Part shown: in pieces, positions 1 through 11,663 of the stretch
Numbering within the stretch: the first letter of the stretch is position 1
How the letters are laid out: every line of letters begins with the position of its first letter
Source of the DNA: Xiphydria camelus
Lineage: Eukaryota > Arthropoda > Insecta > Hymenoptera > Xiphydriidae
Direction of reading: 5' to 3'
Assembly: GCA_963678675.1 (NCBI GenBank)
Contig: OY783192.1
Coordinates: 37,355,250-37,419,249 of the forward strand
DNA: 64,000 nt
Made by a program: the position numbers and the translations under genes
The notes under the pieces: generated by a model
What the model was told of the DNA's origin: nothing
The model's database searches: none
What the model saw: only the letters and a program-made list of their open reading frames with translations

Positions 1-373
1 CTTATCACGTAAGGGCGCATCTCAGAAAATTTGAAAATTGAGTTAAGACCTCCAATAGGTTGCTCTCTCTCTCTCTCTTAAGCCTTATATTTTTATCTCA
101 CGACCCGGCGTAATACTTCAACATTTTTTACTTTTGCTATTCCCCATATATTTTTTTCGTCGTATCTCAAAATAATCAAGATTTTTAAATCTCACGTATA
201 GGATAGGCCCATACGTGTGATTTAAAAGGCATTCAAGCGCATAATTTTAGACATAAAAAATCACCAAGCTATACAAATAATTGCAGGAATTATTCACAAT
301 GAAAAACCGTAAAATATTTAAAATCGCTCTCCTGAGAAATCATCAAAACTGAGATACGCTCTTACGTGATAAG
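1..373. repeat. TIR element (MITE-like) at window edge
   Basis: The first 25 bases (starting CTTATCACGTAAGGGCGCAT) recur as an inverted copy at 349-373 with two mismatches, so the segment is bounded by terminal inverted repeats. It is AT-rich with no ORF. The window starts at the arm, so the outer boundary and any target duplication on that side cannot be checked. The superfamily is not assigned. Confidence 0.6.
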
Positions 374-494
374 TCCGACGATATATATATCCCGCGTATT
401 CGTGGGTTTGCGATTTTGAAAACGGGAAGACAAATAATGATTGAAAAAAAGGAAGAGCCGAAGCGGCGCTCGGAAGGGCGCAAAATCAATATAT

Positions 495-735
495 AATTAT
501 TTAATGAAATTAATAATTATCCATTAAGGATCAATAATTGTTAATAAACCACAATGAGTATTTAATTGAATTAATAATTATCTAACAGGAATGAATAATT
601 ATCAGTAAATCACAATAACTATTTAATAAAATTAATTCGTATCCAATAGGAATCAACACTTATTAGTAATGAATGATCAATGATAATTTAAAAAATTAAT
701 AATTATTTAATAGGAGTCGATAATTATTAGTGTAT
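495..735. repeat. AT-rich tandem array, about 61-bp unit
   Basis: About four diverged copies of a unit beginning TTTAATNAAATTAATAATTA follow one another (starts near 500, 560, 621 and 685), with spacing close to 61 bp for the first three. No coding potential. It lies 0.25 kb upstream of the first coding exon of the UNC93-like gene. Confidence 0.65.
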
Positions 736-968
736 ATTGGTATAATTATTATTTCACGCTCTTCCGCGATGCGATATTTACAGGCCTTCAAACGCCTTCG
801 TTCTCGTTTCCCACAGGTAGGTCAGTATCGGAACATGGGGAGCTGCTGGGAGTCGAAACTCGGTGCCGGCGCCACGCGCCACGATCGCAGCGAATCCGAT
901 TGACTTCTCGCGGGGGAAAAGCGGAGCGAGCGAGCGATCCACACTCGGGAGACGCGGGAAAGGGAAAA

Positions 969-3900
969 ATGGGGTCTCTGCCGAATCTCCACGAGCTGTC
1001 GAGGGATAAACTGGAGAGCCCGGTGCACAGGCCGGCACCGATCGGCGGTCTGGGTCCGGTGAGACTGCCTCCCCAGCCACCCCCACTGGCTCACACTCAT
1101 CGGCGCGCCAGGAGCAGCGGTCACCATCACGCCTTGTGGGACAACGACGCGATGCTCGAGGTACTCGCGGCGATTTTCTCACAACAACTTTTTCGAGAAC
1201 GAAACTGCACCGAGAGAAATAATTGCTGGTGTCGAGATAATATTTCTCGAGCCAGGAATGCGTGATCTTAAAATTTGTTAAGAATACAGATTCTCTCGGC
1301 TGAAGAGAACACGTATTCTCGATTCAAGTATATCTTCATTGGGATGAGAAATTCTTTCCGCGTGAAAAAAAATGTATGTATGTATAGGTATATGTATACC
1401 TACCGATAGTGTTTTTGGTTAAAGAATACCTTGTTTTTGGCACCAGCAATTATTTCTCCCAGTGTAGACCGCGCGAAACCCTTCATATCGTTCGTTTCCC
1501 CCGACCAACCAGCACATGGCCGCCTACTCGCCCATCTCCTGCCGCTCGGCGAGGACATCCGGTCTCTCCTGGCGTCGCCGCGAGTCCATGACCTCCTCGG
1601 CCGGCGCCTCGTCGGTCCGCAGGCTGATCGCCGCGGTGCGAACGGCGCCCGCCGGTCCTCGGCCCCCGAGAAAAGCCGTCCTGCGGCACTGCGCGGCTCT
1701 TCTGCTGGGTCACGCGTCGACCTCGGCCGCTATGCTGCCGATGTTTCCCCTGCAGGCGGGACTGGGCGCGTTCAATCCTCACCTCGGTCCCATCCTGCTC
1801 GCCCTGCTGTACACGACGGCCACCCTGACCTCCTGCTTCGCGCCGATCGTCATTCAGAAGCTCGGTACCAATCTGGTGATATGCATGAGCCACTTGGTGA
1901 CCAGTCTCTTCGTCGGCGTTCACCTCTACCCCAAGTGGTACGTCCTGGTACCCTCCTACGCCCTCCTCGGAGTGTGGGCCAGTCCCAGCTTCCTCGCGAG
2001 GACGTCCCACGTCAACATCTCCGCCGCCAGGCTGAGCCTGGTCAGCTCCGACCCCGAAGACCCCGACGAGACGCGGAGGGAGTGTCTTCTGAGACGGCTG
2101 AACAGGGGCGTGAGGATGGCCGAGGACATGGGACTCGCTTTGGGTGATTATCTCGATTCTGATTAATCATCGCCCGGGTAATATCGCGTGTCGCTTTTTG
2201 CCAGGAACCGAGATAAAGAGTGTACAAACTCCCATCGCCGGTGTAAATTCGACCTCGCGCGAATGTTTCAGGATGCCTCGTAGCCGCCATCCTCGTGAAG
2301 CTGACGGACCCCAACCCGCCCGGGATGACGAACGGCGAGATGGAAGACGTCTGCGGCGCGGAATACTGCCCCGAGGAGACCTACTTCTACAACGAGACCA
2401 TCTTCGAGCCGACGGTGCCGACGCGCACGTCCAAGATGATCGTCAGCGTCTGGCTGGGCATGGCGGTGCTCGCCTTCGGGATATCCTGCGCCTTTCTGGA
2501 CTCGCGCATGAAGGAGCCGCAGAGCGCGAACGAGAGGCTCGGCACCGGAAGCCTCCTGAAGGCCGTGAGGACGGCGTTCCAGGACCCCAGGTTGCAGCTG
2601 GCGGCTCCTCTCACGCTCTTCATCGGCCTCGAGCAGGGATTCATCTTCGCCGACTTCACCGAAGTGAGTCCCGCACTCGGCATCGACGCGAGTCGTAACT
2701 GTCGCCCGAGTCCGAGAGCCTCGGGACGGGATTACTTGTGCAATGCGACTTGACGACAGGATAATCAAATCGCGATTACATTGTGTAACGCGCTTCGTCC
2801 GCGAGGTCGCGCCGTCTGTGTGTGTCGCGTGTATATTTCTCGGTCAATTGGAACTCGGGGAAACAGCGTGGTTACGATTATCCGGCGGCGTCTCCACTCG
2901 TCTACTTTGTTATTTGTTTACGCGGCGCGTTCTGCAATTATAATACGAGAAAACGCGCCTGTCGCCGTGTGCGTCCTTGCGCGGTGCCACGGGCTGTGTC
3001 TCCTTTTTTTTGTACCGCCGCGGGAAGAAGAATGCGACTGCGAAAAAATGCACGTCAACGCTGCACTGAGAAAACGCGAGCCCCGACGGTGAATATTCTC
3101 GCTTCGGTCCCCGGCGTCTCGCCTACATTTTCCCCGGGAAAAAATCCTAAATATTTCTCACGGCGGGAACTCTTTTTCTTCTCGCCCAAATCTCGAGCAA
3201 CACTCGAGTAACTCGCTTCGTAAAGTTTGATCGCCTCGTTAAGGGGAGAGGTTCGCGATGGAAATTCGCCTGGAGAAGTTTTAATTGCCGCGGGGTTCGC
3301 TTCGGTGCTCGAGCGAATCTCGAATTTGGAAAATAACGCGTCCGCGACGCGTGCACGGGGTCGTCGAGAAATGTCAGTTCTCCTTCGCGAACCCAATTTA
3401 TGAGTAGGTAAAGGTCCCACATGGAAAAAAAATAAATCGTAAAATTGACAAAGTTGGTGGGACAAGGCCGGTTTATTGTTACGATAACTAAAATTTTAGT
3501 CAAAATTATGGTAAAACACGTAGAAGTCGCAAGCGTTTCTGTAGTCTTTACTAAAATTGTAGTCATCGTAATAACAAATTAGCCTTTTCCCGAAATTTAC
3601 CAGAAACTTTGTAAAAATGCTACGATTTATGTATTTCATTCTATGTGCTCGCAATGAGATGTAAGAAATATAGGTACGCGCGGGAACAAATAACAGCAAT
3701 TTCAACCGCTTCATCCAGTAGCGCTGAAATTCGAGCTCGTTCTCAAGAATTTGCGCAGAGAGGAAACATTTTTATTTACCGTTGCAAGCGGTACACAGAA
3801 CAGTTTTCCACCGTACAAATGTTCGAAAACGATCTGGAGTCTCAACCCTACCGGCGGAAGCGGTATAAATTACTGTTTTTTTCCCGCGTAAAATGTATTT

Positions 3901-5726
3901 TCCTCCGATTCTCGCAGGCGTACGTCGTTTGCGCGCTTGGCGGTGCCGGACCGGTGACCTTGAGCTTCCTGAGCATGGCCTTGCTGCAAGCCCTCGCCGA
4001 GGCGACGCTTTCCATGCTGCTGAGGCACATCAGAAGATACTTCGTGGTCGGTAAGCGTCTCGATACTCGATTCTTGTTCCACGACCGAGTCATCGGGACT
4101 CGCGGGAAATACGACGCGCCTCTAACCCTGGGAGAGGCGATCCAGGGGTATCGCGGTCGGCGGCGCGCTACCCCGTGGGAATTTGTAAGCGGACAATGGG
4201 AAAAAATTGCCATTTGCTCCGTCTCGTTATCGCGTGTCGAGCTCCCTATGGAGTGGCGCGCGCGCGCGCGCGGTTAACGAGGTGATCCTCGGGTCGCCGC
4301 GGAGGTCGTACGTCGACCTCTGCGGTAGCCGTCGATACGCGATCGCGATAAATCCTCAAACGAGCCCGCTCGCCGTGTGTTTATCCTGCGAGGGCATAAA
4401 GTCACTCCAATTACGGAGCGGCCGTGCGTGCGAATATTTACTCTTAATTGGAACGAAGAGGAGAGAACCTTGACGAGCGATTGCGAGATACATATGTGGA
4501 AGCGACTATTGCAGTGTTTACAGCGATATTCGAATATCAATTTTTTCGATCTTTCCTGATTTCACCAGCCTGCATCATTTCCCCCCATAAAATCGCATGT
4601 ATTTTACGCGGTGTTCCTTTTAACTTGGATGCGTCGATTGTGTTTCTTGGAATCGGCGCGAAAACGGATGGTTGGGAAATGAAGACGAAGATGAAGATCA
4701 ATAGTACCTAAATAGAAATGTCTCCTCTGTACAAATTCTTGAAAATGAGCTCGAGTCTCAGCGCTACTGGATGAAGCGGTTGAAATTACTGGTTTTTTTT
4801 TATTACTATTTATCCAGTAGCGCTGAGACTCGAGCTCATTTTCACGAATTTGTACAGAAGAGACTGTAACTCTATGTATTGTATACAACAGTAAATAAAA
4901 ATCTCTCCTCTGTACAAATTCTTAAGAACGAACTCGAATCTCAGCACAACCGAATGAAGCGGTAATAATTGCTGGTTCCTTATTTTCCGTGGAACCTGCA
5001 CGGTTGTCCAAAAGCAAAAATTACAAGATCAATAAAATTATGCAATTAAATCGGCTCTCTTCAAGGGCTTTCAGCATTTGAAATCTGTCGACAGACACGT
5101 ATAACAGAACGTGAAGGGATGCAGAGACACGAGTTTCCGATTCTAGTATTCTATAAGAAGGGAATTGAATTGAATAAATACAATTTCACGTCTACGACAT
5201 TTGGCTGCGCAAATTGCGGTCCCCAACGCAAGAAGTGCCGTCGTAAAGCGAGCCGAGTTCGCCGCGTCACGTATTATAATTCGATTATCTCGTATCATTT
5301 CAGCCGTGGGATTCGCATTTCACGCCTGTCTGCTGCTGGTTCTCGTGGTCTGGCGACCCGCCGGCGACGACCCGGCACTCTTCCACGTCATCTCCGCGGC
5401 CTGGGGCGTTTGCAACGCTATCTGGGAGACGCTGATATACAGTAAGCGAAACGCCGGTGGCCCCGTGCATTCGCGATGACGCGAAAGTGCCGACGATGTT
5501 TCCAGCGTTGCTGATGGGGCTGTACCCGAGCACCTGGCAAGGACCCCTCGCGACGTCGCTCTTCTGGAGGTGGCTCGGCCTCGCCCTCGCCCTGGGACTG
5601 CACGGCCTGGTGTGCACGCGGATACGCGTGCTGGGCCTCGCCTCTATGCTCGTGCTGTCGGTGATGCCCTACTCGTGGCTCGAGCTGCGCCTGGCGAAGA
5701 GGGGCAAGAGCCTCTCGCCCTTGTGA
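969..5726 (+). CDS. UNC93-like multi-pass membrane protein
   Basis: Six exons are inferred: 969-1160, 1513-2143, 2272-2663, 3918-4050, 5304-5441 and 5506-5726. They total 1707 nt, keep one frame across all GT-AG junctions and give 568 aa. UNC93-family proteins are major-facilitator-like membrane proteins; some regulate K+ channels or Toll-receptor trafficking, and the insect paralogues are poorly characterised. Residues 1-64 are a proline-rich, probably cytosolic leader. The family signature follows from about residue 120: GLGAFNPHLG, then YPKWYVLVPS and LLGVWASPSFLA. A long loop around residues 280-320 (with NET glycosylation-like sites) precedes GLEQGFIFADFTE, the family's FEQ.F..GDFT motif, and further hydrophobic helices reach residue 568. 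The ATG at 969 was chosen because no in-frame ATG lies upstream in the open stretch. Exon 1 is the least certain. Introns 1, 3 and 4 contain repeats. Confidence 0.88.
1208..1464. mobile_element. MITE filling most of intron 1 of the UNC93-like gene
   Basis: The arm CACCGAGAGAAATAATTGCT at 1208 and its complement ending at 1464 are near-perfect inverted repeats of about 24 bp. The element covers 257 of the 352 bp of this intron. A 5'-truncated relative sharing the right arm lies near 28195-28423. The tip CACYGAGA and a TA on the right flank suggest a Tc1/mariner-type non-autonomous element. There is no ORF. Confidence 0.7.
3463..3587. mobile_element. Short foldback element in intron 3 of the UNC93-like gene
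   Basis: The left arm near AAGGCCGGTTTATTGTTACG (3464) and the right arm ending AATAACAAATTAGCCTT (3586) are inverted copies of about 38 bp with a few mismatches. The centre is short. Non-coding; superfamily not assigned. Confidence 0.55.
3690..3875. repeat. Dispersed repeat, foldback type, first copy
   Basis: This contains the module CCGCTTCATCCAGTAGCGCT followed by a GAGCTCGTTCTCAAGAATTT-like segment. It is then followed by a diverged inverted version (3818-3870). The same module occurs at 4725-4985 and as a fragment near 21229-21272. It sits inside intron 3 of the UNC93-like gene. Confidence 0.55.
4725..4985. repeat. Same dispersed repeat, three alternating copies
   Basis: The module (CTGTACAAATTCTTGAAAAT through the GCGCTACTGGATGAAGCGG segment) appears three times in alternating orientation: 4734-4800 forward, 4810-4868 reverse, 4910-4980 forward. 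The first two form a strong hairpin. It lies within intron 4 of the UNC93-like gene. Confidence 0.65.
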
Positions 5727-8700
5727 CCGCGCAGATCGAGCGCCCGATTGTTCCGCAGCAAGGCTCCGCACAGCGACTGAGGCAGGTTCGTTCCGTCCGG
5801 CTCCAGGACGAGGGAGCGTCTCACCGGCATCAGGGAGAGAACGAGAAACGTCAACATCTTCATTTGCCACACGAGGACGTCGGAGAGCTCGAGCGCCGCC
5901 GAGCAGAGTGCCGCTTTCTCGCTTTCCTGAACGTCGATCACCGCGTGTTTCGCGCGTCGATGCTCTGGCGACGCGCCTGGGGGCGGGCGACCCCTCTCGC
6001 CGCGGCGCGGTCGAGTGTCCGGCTGAAAGGGGGTTGAGATGGAAAAGACACCGCGAGAGAAAGGTAGAAGATCGTTCTTTTCTTCCGCTCGCTCTCCCTG
6101 TCAGAGTCCGCGTCACATCGGCCACTTCCGGTTGAGCCGAAACAGTGGTGGTTCCTGAAGAAAGACTCGTCCCGTAATGCTGGACGGAACGACGTAGATA
6201 GGGGAATATTCCTCACGTTGATATATCCTACTCTCTCACAAATTCGCGATTGCTCACGTATGTCTCTCTCTGTGTGTGTGTGTGTGTCTGTGATGTAACG
6301 TATGTTTTTCTCGCTACGTCGAAATTGGCGAATCGATCTCTCGCGCGTCGCGTTAATGAAAGGGAAATTATTGAACTCCTTTTTGATGGGCGCTGTATTT
6401 CGCGATTGGTTAATCCGCTGAAAAAAAGTTTCGGACAAAATTCAAAGAGCTCGAAAAATCAGGCAAATTTCACGGGAAACGTTTTCCTCCACGATCGGCC
6501 GATCGCGAGATATAGCCGCTCCCGTGATTCGCGAGCGATCGTGTATGAGCGAAAAGAACATAACGAAAAAACCTAGGGAATTGAACGTAATATTTTCTAA
6601 AGAGAGCGTTGTACGAGTGTACAGTTACCGACAATTAATCGTGTAAAGTACTTTCAGACCTTCTAACGGGCTAGAGCGGCGAAATGCGATTTGCCTTTCC
6701 CAGTCTATACCTATAAGAAGAGCAAACAGGAAACAGTGCCTCGATAACATTGATTTCGTTGTAGCTATTGTACTTACAGATTATATAGTCAAGTTGGAAA
6801 AAAATCCAGCGAAGAGAGGATCCCATCGGCACTTTTTAAACGTTGTTCTAGGAATATTCCGTACGTCTACCACGGATTTCGCACCCGTTTGGCCTGCGTT
6901 CGAATAATCCGAAAGGCCGCAGAACATTTATTAACGTTACCAGACTCCTATTATTTTTCCAGCGACGTTATTAAATTGTTTCTGACGCTTCGAAGTATCG
7001 GGACGCATCCACGAATGACCCGGGAATAACTTACAAACGCGGAGCGTTTACACAAATGTTTTTCATGACAAAAGTACTCACCGGTTTATATTCGTTCGCT
7101 GTAACACAGTAGCACCGAGACATCGGACATTACAGACTATGTATAGCGAAATTTTCAAACGGGACAGACGAAAATCTACATAAAATATATCACCCTGATT
7201 GTGTCCCCATTCCCGTGTATAATACGCGTCGTCAACGAACGAGTTGTATCCGTCCTTCGAAACTGAGCTGTATGCATTGCGCAGTTCGCTCCGACGTAAA
7301 AAAAAGATCTTTTATTTCTCTCGATATTCTAGCTTCGAACGTCGCGGTGAAGAGAGAGAAATTCTACTGCCGGAGCAATTTTCAACGCGTGTCGATCCTT
7401 GGCGCGAACTCGAGCGAACCGCGAGATATGTATACATTTTCGAATTCAGGCAAGCCTGCGCACTCTAAAAGGAATTTTACGAGAGAAAAATTGTTCTCGA
7501 TGCGAAAAGAATTTTCTGAGACTGCGTAGAAGAAGGAATATCGAATGTTTTCTTCAAGCCACCATAAAACATAACAAAATGCTGCAAAACCAGAATATAA
7601 AGCTGCCACGTGAAAATCTACCGGTTGAGACTTACAGGGAAAATAAGTTAAAGTACGAATGCAGAGGGGAAGGGCGAGTGGTTCACCCCGTTATAATTCG
7701 AAAGCTGCTTCCCTATCAAGTGCACGACTGTCGATCACATATCAGTGACACCCTTGTAAAATATGTAAGCACTGTCGCTCCGAATTGTTGATGTAAATGG
7801 TTATAAGTGAAACTGATAATAGCCGCGCACGCGGTATCTCTGTAAGCGAGAGGCGCGGACTAGAATGACGAGCCCAGTTGTCGTTTAAATCCGCGCGGAC
7901 AACGACCGGCAAATTTTGGCCGCAAATATTAACTCGAATCTTTAAATTTATCAATTTTCTCGCGAGAGTAAATGTCGACAATTCTGGCAAATTGATTTAC
8001 CGATTCGTAGTGCGAGATTTCGGCAGCTACCGATCATATGGAGGACGTAACAAGAACTCTGTGCCGAAATTCCGAGAGTGTCGCGTACGACGTTTCACTT
8101 GCGAGGGATAAAACGACTCGCGACCGAAACGTAACGTCGAGAGTAATGATGTAAAATGAAAAAAAGGGACAGCAAAGGTCGAATAACAATCTTGTGAGGT
8201 CGATAAAACGGCGAATTCGGGGCCACGAATATTCTTGCTCACGCGCATCGCGAATGTCGTTGTACATTTCACAGCAATAAACGTGCTCAAAGGGACGGAG
8301 AAGAAGAGACGAAGTAGGTAACGTTAGAAGCTACTCTAGATGAGAACCACTTCAACTGGCTCCGATTGAGGCGCGATCGATCGGTGGTAACGAAAGCTCG
8401 CCGAAGAAGTACATAACGCAAAGGCAAACGTTTTAGTGTCCTAATTGTAGATTAAGTAAGGAGTTGTAAAATAGCATCGGAAGAGCATATATTAATTGTA
8501 TTTCACTGATAATAAATATTAACTTATTTTATATCAATTGGCCTATTAACTTGACTTTCATTTGGTTTTTCGTTTCTTCCCCCTTTTTCTTTTCGTTTTC
8601 CCCTTTCGTCATTAATACCTGCAAAATCTCGGGTAAAACAAATTCTACGACAAAAGCGGCGGCGGTCGCCGAGAAGAAGCAAACGCAACACAACGTATCG

Positions 8701-11663
8701 TACTCTCGTAAGTATTCTTTGGAATGTCGTCGACCCTCCCCGCCCTCGAATCGAAGGGGACGCAGAGGGACGCTTCCCCGTCGTGTTCCTCCCCTCCCGA
8801 TACAAGCGAAGCGTGGTGCGCGCGGAACACCCCTCTCAAAATCACAGACTAGATCAATCGACAATCGAGTCTCGCGGCGGCGTTTCGAATTTCCATCCCA
8901 AGACAAATTAAGAGTAATCGGAGTTACCCGTTGCGAGAAGCGCAGCACGTTTGCTCTTTCCCGGCCGAGTTGGGGGGCAAAACTTCTCGCATAAAGTCAG
9001 CCTCGCCGGCTTTACAGTCCGCAGGAAAGTTCACTCTCGTTCGTAACACTGACTAGCTACAGTTATTGTCATCGTCACACAAAAACGAAACACAACCAAA
9101 GTCTTCCTCGATCGACGTCGAATCCACTCACATCCCCGAGAAGCACACGTTGGAAATACATCGGACATGCCACGGGCCAGCCGTGATTTAACTTTAACAA
9201 TGCCCCTTTATTTATTTCACCAATTAGTAGTAGTTTTCCAGCAATCGTTTCCGTAGGTTTTAACATGATTCACAGAGACTCGTTTGCGCTAACGTAAAGC
9301 TTGATAAAAAGACTGTACGCGCGCGTACTATAAAGTAAAACGTACTATACAATTATTGCGTAACCTTCGAACGGACCTATACAATAATTCGTTTTCGTCA
9401 TCGCCGCGGCAGCGGCGTTCAGAATTAAATGGTAAAATTTCGAGAACATAAACGGGCTGGACTCTCGCGGCATTCAAATATTTAAATATACGAGCGACAC
9501 GGGAAAATCCGCGGAGCACCCGCTCGATTCGATTGCAGCGCGCGATCGAGCGAACGCTCGGCGCATTTTCGCGGACGCCTTTGAGAAATACTGAAAACAA
9601 ATCCTCTGACGAAAGACATTCGCGGTTGCGCGGTGCGAAAGGAAAATCGCTCCGTTGAATGATACACGCGTCCCGCTCGGGACGCTTTCCCTTCGAAATA
9701 CTTAAAATAATCGTACATCGACGAGCAACGAGGACCTAAGAACTTCGCTAATAAATCTCTCTCGGTGAAATTCGCCGAGCGTCAATGCACGCACTTTCCC
9801 TCGCGATTAAAATCCCACCGGAAGGACAGAATACTATGCGCGGTTATACCTATCGGGGCGAATATGTGATATACATACTGGACTCCGTACCATTCGTTTT
9901 CCTTTCAAGCCTCGTCGACATTCGCGTCTAACACAATTTTCGCGGAAACGTGCCGAAGAACGCGCGGATCGTCGATGTGCAAAGTGTCTAGGCGCCGAGA
10001 TATATGAGCGCGCGAAATATAAGAATATTTTTTGTTCCCCCCGAACCCCGATGTTCGAAATATTTGTTTTCGCGTACTTCGAATGTTAATCTCTCGTGCT
10101 ACCATCGCTGCCTCTCTCTTTCTCCTCCCTGCCACCCTCGTTATTTGCCGCAAGCTCGTTTGATTACCGTTAGCAGCGATTATGACAGCGACTCTTAGAA
10201 AGCTTTTGTTTTCACGCGCGAGGAAACGAGTCTCTCTTTCATTTCCCTCGGATTGGGAAAACCAATTTTTCAATTTCCCAGTCAGAAATTTACGGTCGAT
10301 CGACGTTGAATTCACGTCGATGAACGATCCATTTCTGACTGAGTCCGTGATTTCTTGCGGCGCATCATCTGATATATTCATGCCATTTGTCGCACCTCCC
10401 TCCTTTCTCCCCCATTTACAGATCTCAAATCGCATATCGTAATTCAATGGCAATACCTGTAAGAATACATCCGCAAAATGGAGACTCTCTCTCTCTCGTC
10501 GCGTTGACTGTCCTCTAGAATTCGCGCGGGGCCCGCACGACGTGCGACTCTGCCGAAGCCTGTTCAATTACCGGCTCTACGATACGTACGAATTTTGGTC
10601 AACGCGAGCACTCGCGGTTGTCGTTTTACTCGAGTGTCGGGCGCGCGTAGTTTGCGCGCATTTACGTCCGTGCGCGCGTTTATACGACCGAAGGTAAGGA
10701 AAAATAAATACACCCCGCGACGTTCATTTTCGACCGGCGCGTCGTCTATTCCCGCCATCTTTGATCACACCGGAAATCGACTACCGAAGCGCGGGAACGG
10801 ACGCCGGAAGAATCAGGACGATTCGCGGGAAGAAGTCTAAATTCGAATCGCTCCGACTCGTAATCGAAGCTGTCGCACGCAAACGCGGCGATCGATAAAT
10901 GTGATTATTTCATGGAAATCGCGTCACGTCGCCTTTCTCGCGTGAAATTCTCGAGTTGCGGTACGTTTGTTTGGAAAAAAAAAGCTGATCTGACCGCCAC
11001 TGTGTTATATCCTACGTAAAAATAAGAGGGAAAAAAAAACTCGCGCGCCATAATTTCTGGATGAAAAGAGCGAGGTATCGAAAAATCGAAACGCGTAAAA
11101 AAGGAGGTAATTCGGCCGGAAATTCGGCAAAAACCTGAGTGCCAACGCAACGTCTGTATAACAGAGAGACAACATCGGGTGTTAAACGCGCGGGGTGGCT
11201 TCGCGCATCGGATCGATACGGGAAATCAAGAGCGCATTTCCCGTAGCAACCGGTAGTACGTACCGTGAGCGACATAATTGGGCGGGGAAGATTAGTTTTT
11301 TTTTTCTTTGTTCTTGTTCCATTTCTTTTTACTAGCAGCTGCACTGTCGGGCAGTCCTCCTCACTTCATTTACGCACGCAGCACTCTCGGTGCGACCTCA
11401 CGATCGACAAATCGCGTCGCACCGCGTTCTTCTTCGCCGTCATCGCTCCTCTCTCACGAGCACTCGCACACACACACACACACGCACACACACACACATA
11501 CGCATATCTCCGAACATCACCACCGCTCGCGGGCAAACAGTTCGTCCGCCGTCTGAATTTGACGCCTCGGTCAGGTCTTAGGGATTCAATAATTTACAAC
11601 CACTACGTTAATTTCATACTTGACTCCCGTGTCTGGGCGAGTTGCGCGCAAATTCGAAACAGC
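5727..11663. other. Intergenic space between convergent genes
   Basis: The UNC93-like gene ends at 5726 on + and PRODH ends at 11664 on -, so this 5.9 kb holds both 3' UTRs. AATAAA-type signals occur near 8276 and 8511 (+), which would imply a long UNC93 3' UTR. Simple repeats are (TG)n at 6271-6287 and (CA)n at 11466-11499. The scattered open frames have no domain-like content or splice logic. I see no gene here. Confidence 0.5.
11466..11499. repeat. (CA)n microsatellite
   Basis: A run of about 17 CA dinucleotides with one CG interruption, about 160 bp downstream of the PRODH stop codon on the minus strand, so it may lie in that 3' UTR. Confidence 0.8.

Noticed and set aside
1431..2147. Overlapping 238-codon + frame and 175-codon - frame
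   Set aside because: Shadows of UNC93-like exon 2, whose own frame carries the membrane helices and splices in phase.
5418..6125. 235-codon minus-strand frame
   Set aside because: Antisense shadow of the last UNC93-like exons in GC-rich sequence; Arg/Gly/Ser-rich with no motif.
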